From CAZTAK01 sp964611585 (lineage in GTDB: Bacteria > Pseudomonadota > Alphaproteobacteria > SHVP01), in the NCBI GenBank assembly GCA_964611585.1, contig CAZTAK010000113.1, forward strand, positions 1 to 5,517: a stretch of 5,517 nucleotides of DNA, written 5' to 3'. Below the pieces are notes generated by a model. That model was not told the origin of the DNA, ran no database searches, and saw only the letters and a list, made by a program, of their open reading frames with translations. Shown here one piece after another: positions 1 through 5,250 of the stretch. A program made the position numbers and the translations under genes. Within the stretch, counting starts at the first letter, position 1, and each line of letters starts with the position of its first letter.

Positions 1-23
1 GCTCTATCCCTTTGACATAGAAC

Positions 24-65
24 GCAAATCGTCGTCGCCGGCGATTCCACCGGCTCGGGATTTGC
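24..65. other. Imperfect hairpin downstream of proA
   Basis: Outer arms GCAAATC (24-30) and GATTTGC (59-65) are exact inverted complements. Inside them GCCGG (37-41) pairs with CCGGC (50-54) around an 8-base loop, leaving an asymmetric internal loop of 6 and 4 bases. It lies about 50 bases past the proA stop codon. No T-run follows on either strand, so it is not a canonical intrinsic terminator. It could be a mRNA 3'-end stabiliser, a Rho-associated structure or a chance pairing. The rest of 1-115 shows no gene that I recognise. Confidence 0.4.
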
Positions 66-115
66 TCTGGCGGCGCGGGCTGAAATCAAGGGATCGATTT
101 GTCAGAGTCGCACAA

Positions 116-1408
116 CTAGGGTCGCACCTGGCCGGTGCCGTGAACGACGTATTTGTAGCTGGTCAACTGTTCGACGCCGACCGGCCCCCGGGCGTGCAAC
201 TTGTCGGTCGAGATGCCGATCTCGGCGCCCATGCCGAACTCGGCGCCATCGGCGAATTGAGTCGAGGCGTTGTGGAGCACGATCGCACTATCCACCTCGT
301 CGAGAAACTTCTTCGCCGCCGCGTCGTCGCCGGTGACGATGGTATCGGTGTGATGTGAACCGTAGCCTTCGACGTGGGCAATGGCCTCGTCGATTCCGCC
401 GACGACGCGCACCGAATAGATGGCGTCCAGATATTCGGTATCCCAGTCTTCGGGCGTGGCCGATTTGGCGCGGGATTCGATCTCGCACACGGTCTCGTCG
501 CCGCGGATTTCGCAACCTTTTTCGATCAAGGCATCGAGAATGCCGGGCAGGTGCGAGGCCGCCACCGCGCGGTCCACCAGCAGTGTTTCCGCCGCGCCAC
601 AAACACCGGTCCGCCGCATCTTGGCGTTGACGGCGATCTCGCGGGCCATTGCAGCGTCGGCGCCCGCGTGAACATAGACGTGGCACAGGCCTTCGAGGTG
701 GGCGATGACGGGGACGCGGCTTTCGGCCTGGACCCGTTCGATCAGGGAGCGCCCGCCGCGCGGCACAATGATGTCGATGAATTCGCTCATCCGCAGCATT
801 TCACCGACCGCGGCGCGGTCGCGGGTCGGCACGATCTGGATGGCGTCCTCGGGCAGTCCCGCAATCTTGAGGCCGTGACGCAGGCAATCATGGATCGCGC
901 GACTCGAATGCAGGCTTTCCGATCCGCCGCGCAGGATCGCCGCATTGCCCGACTTCAGGCACAGCGCGCCGGCATCGGCGGTGACGTTGGGGCGCGATTC
1001 ATAGATGATTCCGATTACGCCCAGCGGGACCCGTACGCGGGTAATGCGAAGACCGTTGGGGCGGATCCAGTCGGCGATCACGTCGCCGATCGGGTCATCG
1101 AGAGCGGCGACGTCTTCGAGTCCCTTGGCCATCGCTTCGATGCGGTCGGGATTGAGCACCAGCCGGTCACGCAGGGCGCCGCTGATCCCGCGCGCATCGG
1201 CGTCGGCCAGATCACTCGTGTTGGCCTCGAGGATTTCGCCTTCGTTCGCGCGCAGCGCCGCGGCCGCTGAGTGCAGTGCGGTGTTCTTGGTCTGCGTCGG
1301 CGTGCGCGCCAGCACACGCGCGGCCTCGCGGGCGCGGCTGCCGATCCCCCGCATCAGGTCGGGCATGCTGCTTTCGGCGGTCGCAGTGGTTTTGGGCTGG
1401 GCGCTCAT
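116..1408 (-). CDS. proA: Gamma-glutamyl phosphate reductase (glutamate-5-semialdehyde dehydrogenase)
   Basis: ProA catalyses the NADPH-dependent reduction of gamma-glutamyl phosphate to glutamate-5-semialdehyde, the second step of proline synthesis from glutamate, in the cytoplasm. It is known to work with ProB, which makes the unstable acyl phosphate. The 430-residue product is close to the usual family length of about 415-430. Visible landmarks are GVIGIIYESRPNVTADAG (130-147), the stretch LKSGNAAILRGGSE (151-164), the catalytic cysteine Cys270 in RTGVCGAAETLL, and the conserved C-terminal block FADGAEFGMGAEIGIS followed by RGPVGVEQLTSYKY. No key residue appears to be missing. The ATG at 1408 lies 7 nt after the proB stop, and GAGG overlapping that stop can serve as the ribosome binding site. 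This favours it over the in-frame Met15 and Met19. The stop is TAG at 116-118. It is the last recognisable gene of the obgE-proB-proA run. Confidence 0.97.
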   Translation of the reverse strand: MSAQPKTTATAESSMPDLMRGIGSRAREAARVLARTPTQTKNTALHSAAAALRANEGEILEANTSDLADADARGISGALRDRLVLNPDRIEAMAKGLEDVAALDDPIGDVIADWIRPNGLRITRVRVPLGVIGIIYESRPNVTADAGALCLKSGNAAILRGGSESLHSSRAIHDCLRHGLKIAGLPEDAIQIVPTRDRAAVGEMLRMSEFIDIIVPRGGRSLIERVQAESRVPVIAHLEGLCHVYVHAGADAAMAREIAVNAKMRRTGVCGAAETLLVDRAVAASHLPGILDALIEKGCEIRGDETVCEIESRAKSATPEDWDTEYLDAIYSVRVVGGIDEAIAHVEGYGSHHTDTIVTGDDAAAKKFLDEVDSAIVLHNASTQFADGAEFGMGAEIGISTDKLHARGPVGVEQLTSYKYVVHGTGQVRP

Positions 1409-1415
1409 GACGGCC

Positions 1416-2525
1416 TCAAAACAGAACCATGTCGTCGCGGTGAATCATTTCGTCGCGGCCACGGTAGCCGAGAAGGGCCTCGGTTTCACGGCTTTTGTGG
1501 CCCATGATCAGGCGCGCGTCGTCGGCCGAGTAGGCGCTCAGGCCGCGCCCGAATTCATCGCCCGAGGCCGTGCGGATCGCCACCGCGTCACCGCGCTCAA
1601 AGGTGCCGCCAACGCCGGTCACACCGGCCGGCAGCAAGCTCTTGCCGGATTTCAGGGCGGCGACGGCGCCGGCGTCGACGGTGAGATGACCCGCCGGCGC
1701 CAAGGCGCCCGCAATCCACTGTTTGCGCGCCGACCGGGGCGTTGCCTGGGGCACGAACCAGGTGCAGCGGGCTCCGTCCGCAATCGCCTTCAAGGGACGG
1801 TCAATATCGCCGCGCGCGATCGTCACGTGGCAGCCCGCGCCAAGGGCAACGCGCGCCGCCATGATTTTGGTGACCATGCCGCCGGTGCCGGTCCTGGCCT
1901 TGCCCGCCATCGCCTCGATCTCGGACGTTATTTCAGTCACCTCGGCGACGAAGGTGGCGTCCGTACTGGCGGCCGGGTCGGATTCGAAAAGCCCGTCGAC
2001 ATCCGACAGCAGAATCAGGCAATCCGCGCTCACCATCTGCGCGACGCGCGCCGACAGCCGGTCGTTGTCGCCGAAACGGATCTCGGTGGTGGCGACCGTA
2101 TCGTTTTCGTTGATGACCGGCACCGCACCCAGCTTCAGCAGCGTGTTGATGGTGGAACGCGCATTGAGATAGCGCCGGCGTTCCTCGGTATCGTCGAGAG
2201 TCAGCAGGACCTGCGCCACTGTCACCCCGTGCGCGCCCAGAACCTCCTGGTAGGCGTGGGCGAGGCGCACCTGTCCAGCGGCGGCGGCGGCCTGGCTTTC
2301 CTCAAGGCGCAACGCGTCGGCCTGAAGCCGGAGGTCGCTGCGCCCGAGCGCAATGGCGCCGGACGAAACGATTGTCACCTGCTGGCCGCCGGTGCGGGCG
2401 GCGGCGATATCCTCGGCGATGCCATGCAACCATTTGCGGTGCAGCGTGCCCCGTTCGGGATCGACCAGAAGCGCCGACCCGATCTTGACGACGATGCGTT
2501 TGGCGGTGGTCAGACGGTGGGGCAT
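1416..2525 (-). CDS. proB: Glutamate 5-kinase (gamma-glutamyl kinase) with C-terminal PUA domain
   Basis: ProB phosphorylates the gamma-carboxyl of glutamate with ATP. This is the first committed step of proline synthesis and, in the family, the step inhibited by proline. The 369-residue product has the two-domain form. The amino-acid kinase domain covers about 8-255, with VVKIGSALL (12-20), IVSSGAIALG (52-61), VINENDTV (137-144), FGDNDRLSA (151-159), LLSDVDGLF (172-180) and GTGGMVTK (213-220). A PUA domain runs from about 275 to 362, including GVTGVGGTFERGDAVAI. Length and motifs agree with E. coli ProB (367 residues). The ATG shares its A with the TGA of obgE (TGATG), which suggests translational coupling. 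I see no strong Shine-Dalgarno of its own upstream. The proA start is only 7 nt after its stop, so kinase and reductase are probably made from one message. Confidence 0.97.
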   Translation of the reverse strand: MPHRLTTAKRIVVKIGSALLVDPERGTLHRKWLHGIAEDIAAARTGGQQVTIVSSGAIALGRSDLRLQADALRLEESQAAAAAGQVRLAHAYQEVLGAHGVTVAQVLLTLDDTEERRRYLNARSTINTLLKLGAVPVINENDTVATTEIRFGDNDRLSARVAQMVSADCLILLSDVDGLFESDPAASTDATFVAEVTEITSEIEAMAGKARTGTGGMVTKIMAARVALGAGCHVTIARGDIDRPLKAIADGARCTWFVPQATPRSARKQWIAGALAPAGHLTVDAGAVAALKSGKSLLPAGVTGVGGTFERGDAVAIRTASGDEFGRGLSAYSADDARLIMGHKSRETEALLGYRGRDEMIHRDDMVLF

Positions 2526-3556
2526 CAGCGTGATCCGTTGGCGATGGCGTCATCGGCCCCGCCATCGTGATCCAGGCGGGCCCGGGCGGCGAGGACGCGC
2601 AGCGCATCCGTGACGCCGGTCCCGGCGGCGGCGGAGATCGCCAGAACGTCGCGGCCCGAGGCTGCGGACAACGCGGCGCGCCGCGATTCAACCGTGCCGG
2701 GATCGAGGGCGTCGCACTTGTTGAGGGCGAGCACTTCGAATTTACCGGCGAGGCCGTGCCCGTAGGCGTCCATCTCGCCGCGCACGGCGCGGTAGTTCGC
2801 GGCCACGTCCTCGGCGGTTCCATCGACTAGGTGCAGCAGCGCCCGGCAGCGTTCGATATGGCCGAGGAACCGGTCGCCGAGCCCGGCGCCCTCGTGGGCG
2901 CCCTCGATCAGCCCGGGGATGTCGGCGATCACCAGTTCCTCGTCGTCGACTCCGGCGACCCCCAGTTGCGGATGCAGCGTCGTGAAGGGATAGTCCGCGA
3001 TCTTGGGCCGCGCCCGGCTGACGGCGGCCAGAAACGTCGATTTGCCGGCATTGGGCAGGCCGATGATTCCGGCATCGGCGATCAGTTTGAGGCGCAGCCA
3101 CAGCCACATTTCCTCACCCGGCCAGCCGGGGTCGGCGCGCCGCGGTGCGCGGTTGGTTGAAGATTTGAAACGGGTGTTGCCGAATCCGCCGTCACCGCCC
3201 CGGGCCAGCACAATCCGCGCGCCCGGTACGGTCAGGTCGGCGATCAGGGTTTCATTGTCCTCGCCCAGGATTTGTGTGCCCGGCGCCACCCGCAGCACCA
3301 CGTCCTCGCCGGCGGCGCCCGAGCGGTTGCGGCCCATGCCGGGGCGGCCGCTCGCGGCCTTGAAGTGCTGGCGGTAGCGGAAGTCGATCAGGGTGTTGAG
3401 GGCGGGCACGCATTCGGCGATGACACTGCCGCCGCGCCCGCCGTCGCCACCGTCGGGACCGCCACGCGGTACGTTGGCCTCGCGCCGGAAACTCAGGCAG
3501 CCGGGGCCGCCGTCGCCGGAGCGGACGTTGATCTTGGCCTGATCGAGGAATTTCAT
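2525..3556 (-). CDS. obgE: Obg-family GTPase (ObgE/CgtA), 50S ribosome assembly
   Basis: Obg is an essential, slowly hydrolysing GTPase that binds 50S particles and acts in late large-subunit assembly and growth control. The 343-residue product starts with the typical MKFLDQAKI and the glycine-rich Obg fold (about 1-158, including GDGGPG and GGPDGGDGGRGG). The G domain follows: G1 GLPNAGKST (166-174), switch I YPFTTLHPQLGV (189-200), G3 DIPG (212-215), G4 NKCD (279-282) and G5 SAAAG (308-312). The C-terminus is short, lacking the acidic tail of E. coli ObgE (390 residues). An in-frame ATG at 3625 would add 23 residues, but that start lies inside the terminator hairpin and the extra residues are not Obg-like, so 3556 is preferred. 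No good Shine-Dalgarno precedes 3556. It overlaps proB by one base. The promoter is unresolved: either read-through from rpmA or a weak promoter in 3557-3605. Confidence 0.96.
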   Translation of the reverse strand: MKFLDQAKINVRSGDGGPGCLSFRREANVPRGGPDGGDGGRGGSVIAECVPALNTLIDFRYRQHFKAASGRPGMGRNRSGAAGEDVVLRVAPGTQILGEDNETLIADLTVPGARIVLARGGDGGFGNTRFKSSTNRAPRRADPGWPGEEMWLWLRLKLIADAGIIGLPNAGKSTFLAAVSRARPKIADYPFTTLHPQLGVAGVDDEELVIADIPGLIEGAHEGAGLGDRFLGHIERCRALLHLVDGTAEDVAANYRAVRGEMDAYGHGLAGKFEVLALNKCDALDPGTVESRRAALSAASGRDVLAISAAAGTGVTDALRVLAARARLDHDGGADDAIANGSR

Positions 3557-3604
3557 CGCAACCGAACCCGGTTCATCGGCGCAAGATAAACGGAATGCGC
3601 CACC

Positions 3605-3634
3605 AAAAAAGGGGAATGCCGCCATTCCCCTTTT
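3605..3634 (-). terminator. Intrinsic terminator after rpmA
   Basis: Positions 3607-3618 and 3623-3634 are a perfect 12-bp inverted repeat (AAAAGGGGAATG / CATTCCCCTTTT) with a 4-base loop. Read on the minus strand, the stem runs into six consecutive T (3610-3605), the classic Rho-independent arrangement. It lies about 25 nt beyond the rpmA stop and about 50 nt before the obgE start, so it probably ends or attenuates rplU-rpmA transcription. A-tracts on both sides also give it limited bidirectional potential. Confidence 0.85.
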
Positions 3635-3659
3635 GTCTGAAGCGAATGGCGGGGTGAAT

Positions 3660-3917
3660 CTACCCGGCCGGCGTCACCGAAACGTAGGTCCGGCCGTTGG
3701 CTTTCCGCGCGAACGCCACGTGCCCCTCGACCAGGGCAAAGATGGTGTGGTCCTTGCCGATGCCGACGTTCTGGCCGGGGTGCCACTTGGTGCCGCGCTG
3801 GCGGATGATGATGTTGCCCGGAACCACCTCTTCGCCGCCGAATTTCTTGACGCCGAGCCGGCGCCCGATGGTGTCGCGGCCGTTGCGGGAACTGCCGCCG
3901 GCTTTCTTGTGGGCCAT
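3660..3917 (-). CDS. rpmA: 50S ribosomal protein L27
   Basis: L27 is a small basic protein of the large subunit whose N-terminal tail reaches the peptidyl-transferase centre and contacts tRNA. The 85-residue product begins MAHKKAGGSSRNGRD, continues with RLGVKKFGGEEVVPGNIIIRQRG and has WHPGQNVGIGKDHTIFAL, all hallmark L27 segments. The length equals that of E. coli L27. It begins directly with the mature-type N-terminus, so there is no sign of the cleaved extension seen in Firmicutes. Its ATG shares a base with the rplU TAA stop (TAATG). An AAGGAG Shine-Dalgarno is embedded in the last Lys-Glu codons of rplU, so the two proteins should be made in step. The stop is TAG at 3660-3662, followed by a strong terminator hairpin. 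Confidence 0.98.
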   Translation of the reverse strand: MAHKKAGGSSRNGRDTIGRRLGVKKFGGEEVVPGNIIIRQRGTKWHPGQNVGIGKDHTIFALVEGHVAFARKANGRTYVSVTPAG

Positions 3918-4537
3918 TATTTTTTCTCCTTGCCAGCGCCGGATTTGCCTTTGGCGGCCGGTTTCTTGGCAGCAGCCTTCTTCGCGGGCGCTTTCTTGGC
4001 GGTCGCCGCCTTCTTGGGGGCTGTTTTCTTGGGTGCAGCCTTTTTTGGTGCGGCCTTCTTGGGTGCGGCTGTCTTCGCCGCAGCCTTTTTGGGCGCGGCC
4101 TTTTTGGCCTCGGGTGCGGGTTTTCCGGCCGCGTCCGCTTTGGTTTCGGCCGCTTCCACGTCCGCCTCGGGCTTCGCCTTTGCCTTGGATTCGGGCTTGG
4201 CTTTGGCCTTGACCGTCTTGCCGTCGACGCCGGTGATGCCGGTCACGCGCAGCACGGTCACCTCTTGCCGGTGGCCGTGGCGGCGGCGGTAACCCTTGCG
4301 CCGGTGTTTCTTGAAGACGATGATCTTGTCGGATTTGGCCTGTTCCAGCACTTCGGCGGTGACCCGCGCGCCCGCCACCAGCGGCGTGCCTGCGGTCGCC
4401 GTCGCGCCCTCGCCGACCATCAGCACCTGGTCGAAATCGAACGACGCGCCGGTCTCGGCGGCGAGTTTTTCCACCCGGATCACGTCGTCGGGCTGGACGC
4501 GGTATTGCTTACCGCCGGTGCGAATGACTGCGAACAT
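3917..4537 (-). CDS. rplU: 50S ribosomal protein L21 with long Lys/Ala/Pro-rich C-terminal tail
   Basis: L21 binds 23S rRNA in the large ribosomal subunit. Residues 1 to about 104 are the complete conserved core: MFAVIRTGGKQYRV at the start and the signature IIVFKKHRRKGYRRRHGHRQ at 72-91. The product is 206 residues, against about 103 in E. coli. Residues 107-206 form a basic, low-complexity, probably disordered tail. It is first KAKAKPE-type, then four near-exact tandem AAPKK/TAPKK units at about 157-176, then AKK-rich to the end. C-terminal extensions on L21 are known in alphaproteobacteria, so this is not in itself a fusion. The core could be mistaken for nothing else. Start ATG at 4537 is preceded by AAAAGAG about 7 nt upstream, a modest ribosome binding site. 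The gene has its own promoter at 4641-4668 and overlaps rpmA by one base. Confidence 0.97.
   Translation of the reverse strand: MFAVIRTGGKQYRVQPDDVIRVEKLAAETGASFDFDQVLMVGEGATATAGTPLVAGARVTAEVLEQAKSDKIIVFKKHRRKGYRRRHGHRQEVTVLRVTGITGVDGKTVKAKAKPESKAKAKPEADVEAAETKADAAGKPAPEAKKAAPKKAAAKTAAPKKAAPKKAAPKKTAPKKAATAKKAPAKKAAAKKPAAKGKSGAGKEKK
3944..4099. repeat. rplU: Degenerate 15-bp repeats encoding the L21 AAPKK tail
   Basis: The segment encoding residues about 147-198 of L21 is a chain of imperfect repeats. On the plus strand the theme is TTCTTGGGTGCGGC with variants (TTTTTTGG, TTCTTGGG, TTTTTGGG). The clearest 15-bp units code for A-A-P-K-K. Such tracts commonly change length by slippage or recombination, so copy number may differ between strains. 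Confidence 0.7.
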
Positions 4538-4571
4538 CGATGAACTCTTTTAATCGGGCGCGGGCGCTGCT

Positions 4572-4607
4572 TCGGGGCCATCATTCCGTCCCGGTTCTGT
4601 GCCCCGA
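4572..4607 (-). promoter_or_regulatory. Hairpin in the rplU 5' leader
   Basis: TCGGGGC (4572-4578) and GCCCCGA (4601-4607) form a 7-bp GC-rich stem enclosing 22 bases. It lies within the roughly 97-nt untranslated leader predicted between the rplU promoter and its start codon. Ribosomal protein leaders often carry autoregulatory structures, and an L21 leader family is known in Firmicutes. I cannot match this sequence to that family, so a regulatory role is inference only. Confidence 0.35.
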
Positions 4608-4640
4608 GCCCCCGGTTTCGCCCCGTTTTGAAGGCGAGGC

Positions 4641-4668
4641 ACTATAACCGCGCGCCCCCGGCTGTCAA
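4641..4668 (-). promoter_or_regulatory. Sigma-70-type promoter for rplU-rpmA
   Basis: Read on the minus strand there is an exact TTGACA -35 box (4668-4663), a 16-bp GC-rich spacer, and a TATAGT -10 box (4646-4641). The expected transcription start is near 4634, giving a leader of about 97 nt before the rplU ATG. A near-consensus housekeeping promoter is what is expected for ribosomal protein genes. The strength of both boxes in such GC-rich surroundings makes a chance match unlikely. Confidence 0.85.
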
Positions 4669-4670
4669 CG

Positions 4671-4815
4671 GATTTGTCCGGAATTGGCGGGAAAGTGCCC
4701 TGTTTGGCAGGGATGGCGAGGCGAGCGGCGAAGGCGGCCGCCGCGGGCGTGCGGGCGGCCTCGGCGGCAACCCCTGTGAACGTGTCCCAGGAAGGGGCCC
4801 GGCCTTCCTCAGCCC
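4671..4815. other. GC-rich intergenic stretch with two hairpins
   Basis: No gene is supported between the divergent rplU and tRNA-Ser promoters. Two inverted repeats stand out. GGCCGCC (4736-4742) pairs with GGCGGCC (4754-4760) around 11 bases. AGGAAGG (4789-4795) pairs with CCTTCCT (4803-4809) around 7 bases. Neither is followed by a T-run. A minus-strand open frame of 132 codons crosses this area, but it also runs through the rplU promoter and antisense to the tRNA-Ser half, so it is not called a gene. Confidence 0.4.
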
Positions 4816-4845
4816 TTGCCCGGCGCGCTCGGCCTGCGCTAGGGT
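4816..4845 (+). promoter_or_regulatory. Probable promoter of the truncated tRNA-Ser gene
   Basis: TTGCCC (4816-4821) and TAGGGT (4840-4845) are separated by 18 bp, a reasonable alphaproteobacterial housekeeping promoter. The transcription start would be near 4852, about 23 nt before the first tRNA base. A 6-bp dyad, CGCCTG-AA-CAGGCG (4854-4867), lies in the short leader. The promoter suggests the tRNA fragment is the remnant of a gene that was once expressed in place. Confidence 0.55.
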
Positions 4846-4874
4846 CCGCCGCCCGCCTGAACAGGCGCGCCCGC

Positions 4875-4918
4875 GGAGGGGTGCCGGAGTGGTCGATCGG
4901 GGCGGTCTCGACAACCGG
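4875..4918 (+). pseudogene. 5' half of tRNA-Ser(CGA), truncated after the anticodon arm
   Basis: The sequence reads as the start of a bacterial serine tRNA: acceptor strand GGAGGGG (4875-4881), T8 and G9, D-stem CCG/CGG (4884-4886 with 4898-4900) and D-loop AGTGGTCGAT-like bases. The anticodon arm at 4902-4918 carries anticodon CGA at 4909-4911. The loop reads CTCGACA where CTCGAAA is usual, so position 37 is C instead of a purine, and the outermost stem pair is G-G. Past 4918 there is no long variable arm, no GGTTCGAATCC T-arm and no CCCCTCC acceptor partner within a normal tRNA length or elsewhere in the plus strand of the window. The gene is therefore a truncated, non-functional fragment. 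Confidence 0.7.
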
Positions 4919-5069
4919 TCGCAGCCGTCCCGCGTCTTCTCGGTTCATGTTGAAGCGTCCAGTATCTCTGCCTCTGACGCATCCATTGGCCTGTCCGATC
5001 TCGTTTTGTGTCGGCTCGTGTTACCTGGTTAGGTGGCCGGATAGGTGGTTGGGGATTGCCGCAGGCCAC
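4919..5069. other. Unassigned segment between the two tRNA halves
   Basis: No gene, terminator or RNA is recognised here. Open frames on both strands exist but overlap the tRNA fragments in antisense and show no recognisable protein features. The stretch is lower in GC than the core genes. It may be insertion-derived or decayed sequence. Confidence 0.3.
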
Positions 5070-5088
5070 AAAAAAACGAATGTATTCG
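5070..5088 (-). terminator. Possible terminator downstream of the tRNA-Phe fragment
   Basis: Read on the minus strand, the near-palindrome CGAATACATTCG (5088-5077) is followed directly by seven T (5076-5070). It lies 35-53 nt beyond the CCA end of the tRNA-Phe half, where a tRNA terminator is expected. The stem is only 4-5 bp, so it is weak. Confidence 0.35.
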
Positions 5089-5122
5089 AGCCGCCGCGAT
5101 CGTCTGATTTCATTGGAGAAGT

Positions 5123-5169
5123 TGGTGCCCAAGGGCGGAGTCGAACCACCGACAAGCGGATTTTCAGTC
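5123..5169 (-). pseudogene. 3' half of tRNA-Phe(GAA), candidate attachment-site remnant
   Basis: Read on the minus strand from 5169 this gives the anticodon loop CTGAAAA with anticodon GAA, the 3' anticodon stem TCCGC (5160-5156) and the variable loop TTGTC. A perfect T-arm GGTGG-TTCGACT-CCGCC (5150-5134, one G-U pair) is followed by acceptor strand CTTGGGC (5133-5127), discriminator A and an encoded CCA (5125-5123). The 5' side fails. The bases opposite the anticodon stem read TTCGA instead of GCGGA, and there is no D-arm or GCCCAAG acceptor strand upstream. Only the 3' half is present, ending sharply in the anticodon arm. Such 3' tRNA copies are the usual mark left at one end of tRNA-integrating elements (att site). 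A degraded tRNA gene is the alternative. Confidence 0.8.
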
Positions 5170-5250
5170 GAAGCGCAGCCTGTTCTGGAAACTACCGGTT
5201 TAACAATAATCGCATGAAATTCAGTGACTTAGAGGGGTTTTGTAGGAAGA
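5170..5250. other. AT-rich stretch adjoining the tRNA-Phe fragment
   Basis: This stretch is visibly richer in A and T than the core gene cluster and shows no gene. It begins exactly where tRNA-Phe similarity stops, which is consistent with foreign sequence beyond an integration crossover. TCAGTG followed by TTAGA occurs here (5221-5233) and again at 5361-5371 with different internal spacing. Confidence 0.35.

Noticed and set aside
12..17. TTGACA as a -35 box on the plus strand
   Set aside because: The position 17 bp downstream reads TCGCCG, with no -10-like sequence at usual spacing, and no plus-strand gene follows.
1..115. Start of a nadD-like gene after proA
   Set aside because: nadD often follows proA in alphaproteobacteria, but no minus-strand frame here shows the expected GGSFNP motif, and the only in-frame ATG is followed by an early stop.
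374..2570. Long plus-strand open frames (about 298 and 521 codons) opposite proA and proB
   Set aside because: They lie antisense to two well-conserved genes, and their sequences look like out-of-phase GC-rich translation without domains.
3557..3625. Extended obgE start at 3625 (23 extra residues)
   Set aside because: The start lies within the terminator hairpin, and the added residues do not resemble Obg; the family start MKFLDQAKI matches the ATG at 3556.
3944..4099. CRISPR-like or satellite array suggested by the regular repeats
   Set aside because: The repeats lie within the rplU reading frame, lack unique spacers and encode the AAPKK tail.
4550..4948. Minus-strand open frame of 132 codons upstream of rplU
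   Set aside because: It runs through the rplU promoter and leader and antisense to the tRNA-Ser half, has no recognisable domain, and is Ala/Arg/Pro-rich as expected from random GC-rich DNA.
4907..5169. Group I intron interrupting tRNA-Ser in the anticodon loop
   Set aside because: Such introns occur in some bacterial tRNAs, but no matching tRNA-Ser 3' half (T-arm plus CCCCTCC) appears downstream on the plus strand, and the tRNA-Phe half is on the other strand with a different anticodon and acceptor.
5008..5217. Plus-strand open frame of 69 codons containing KGGVEPPTSGFSV
   Set aside because: This peptide is the antisense translation of the tRNA-Phe 3' half; similar spurious proteins arise wherever this tRNA is read backwards. 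No other protein feature supports it.
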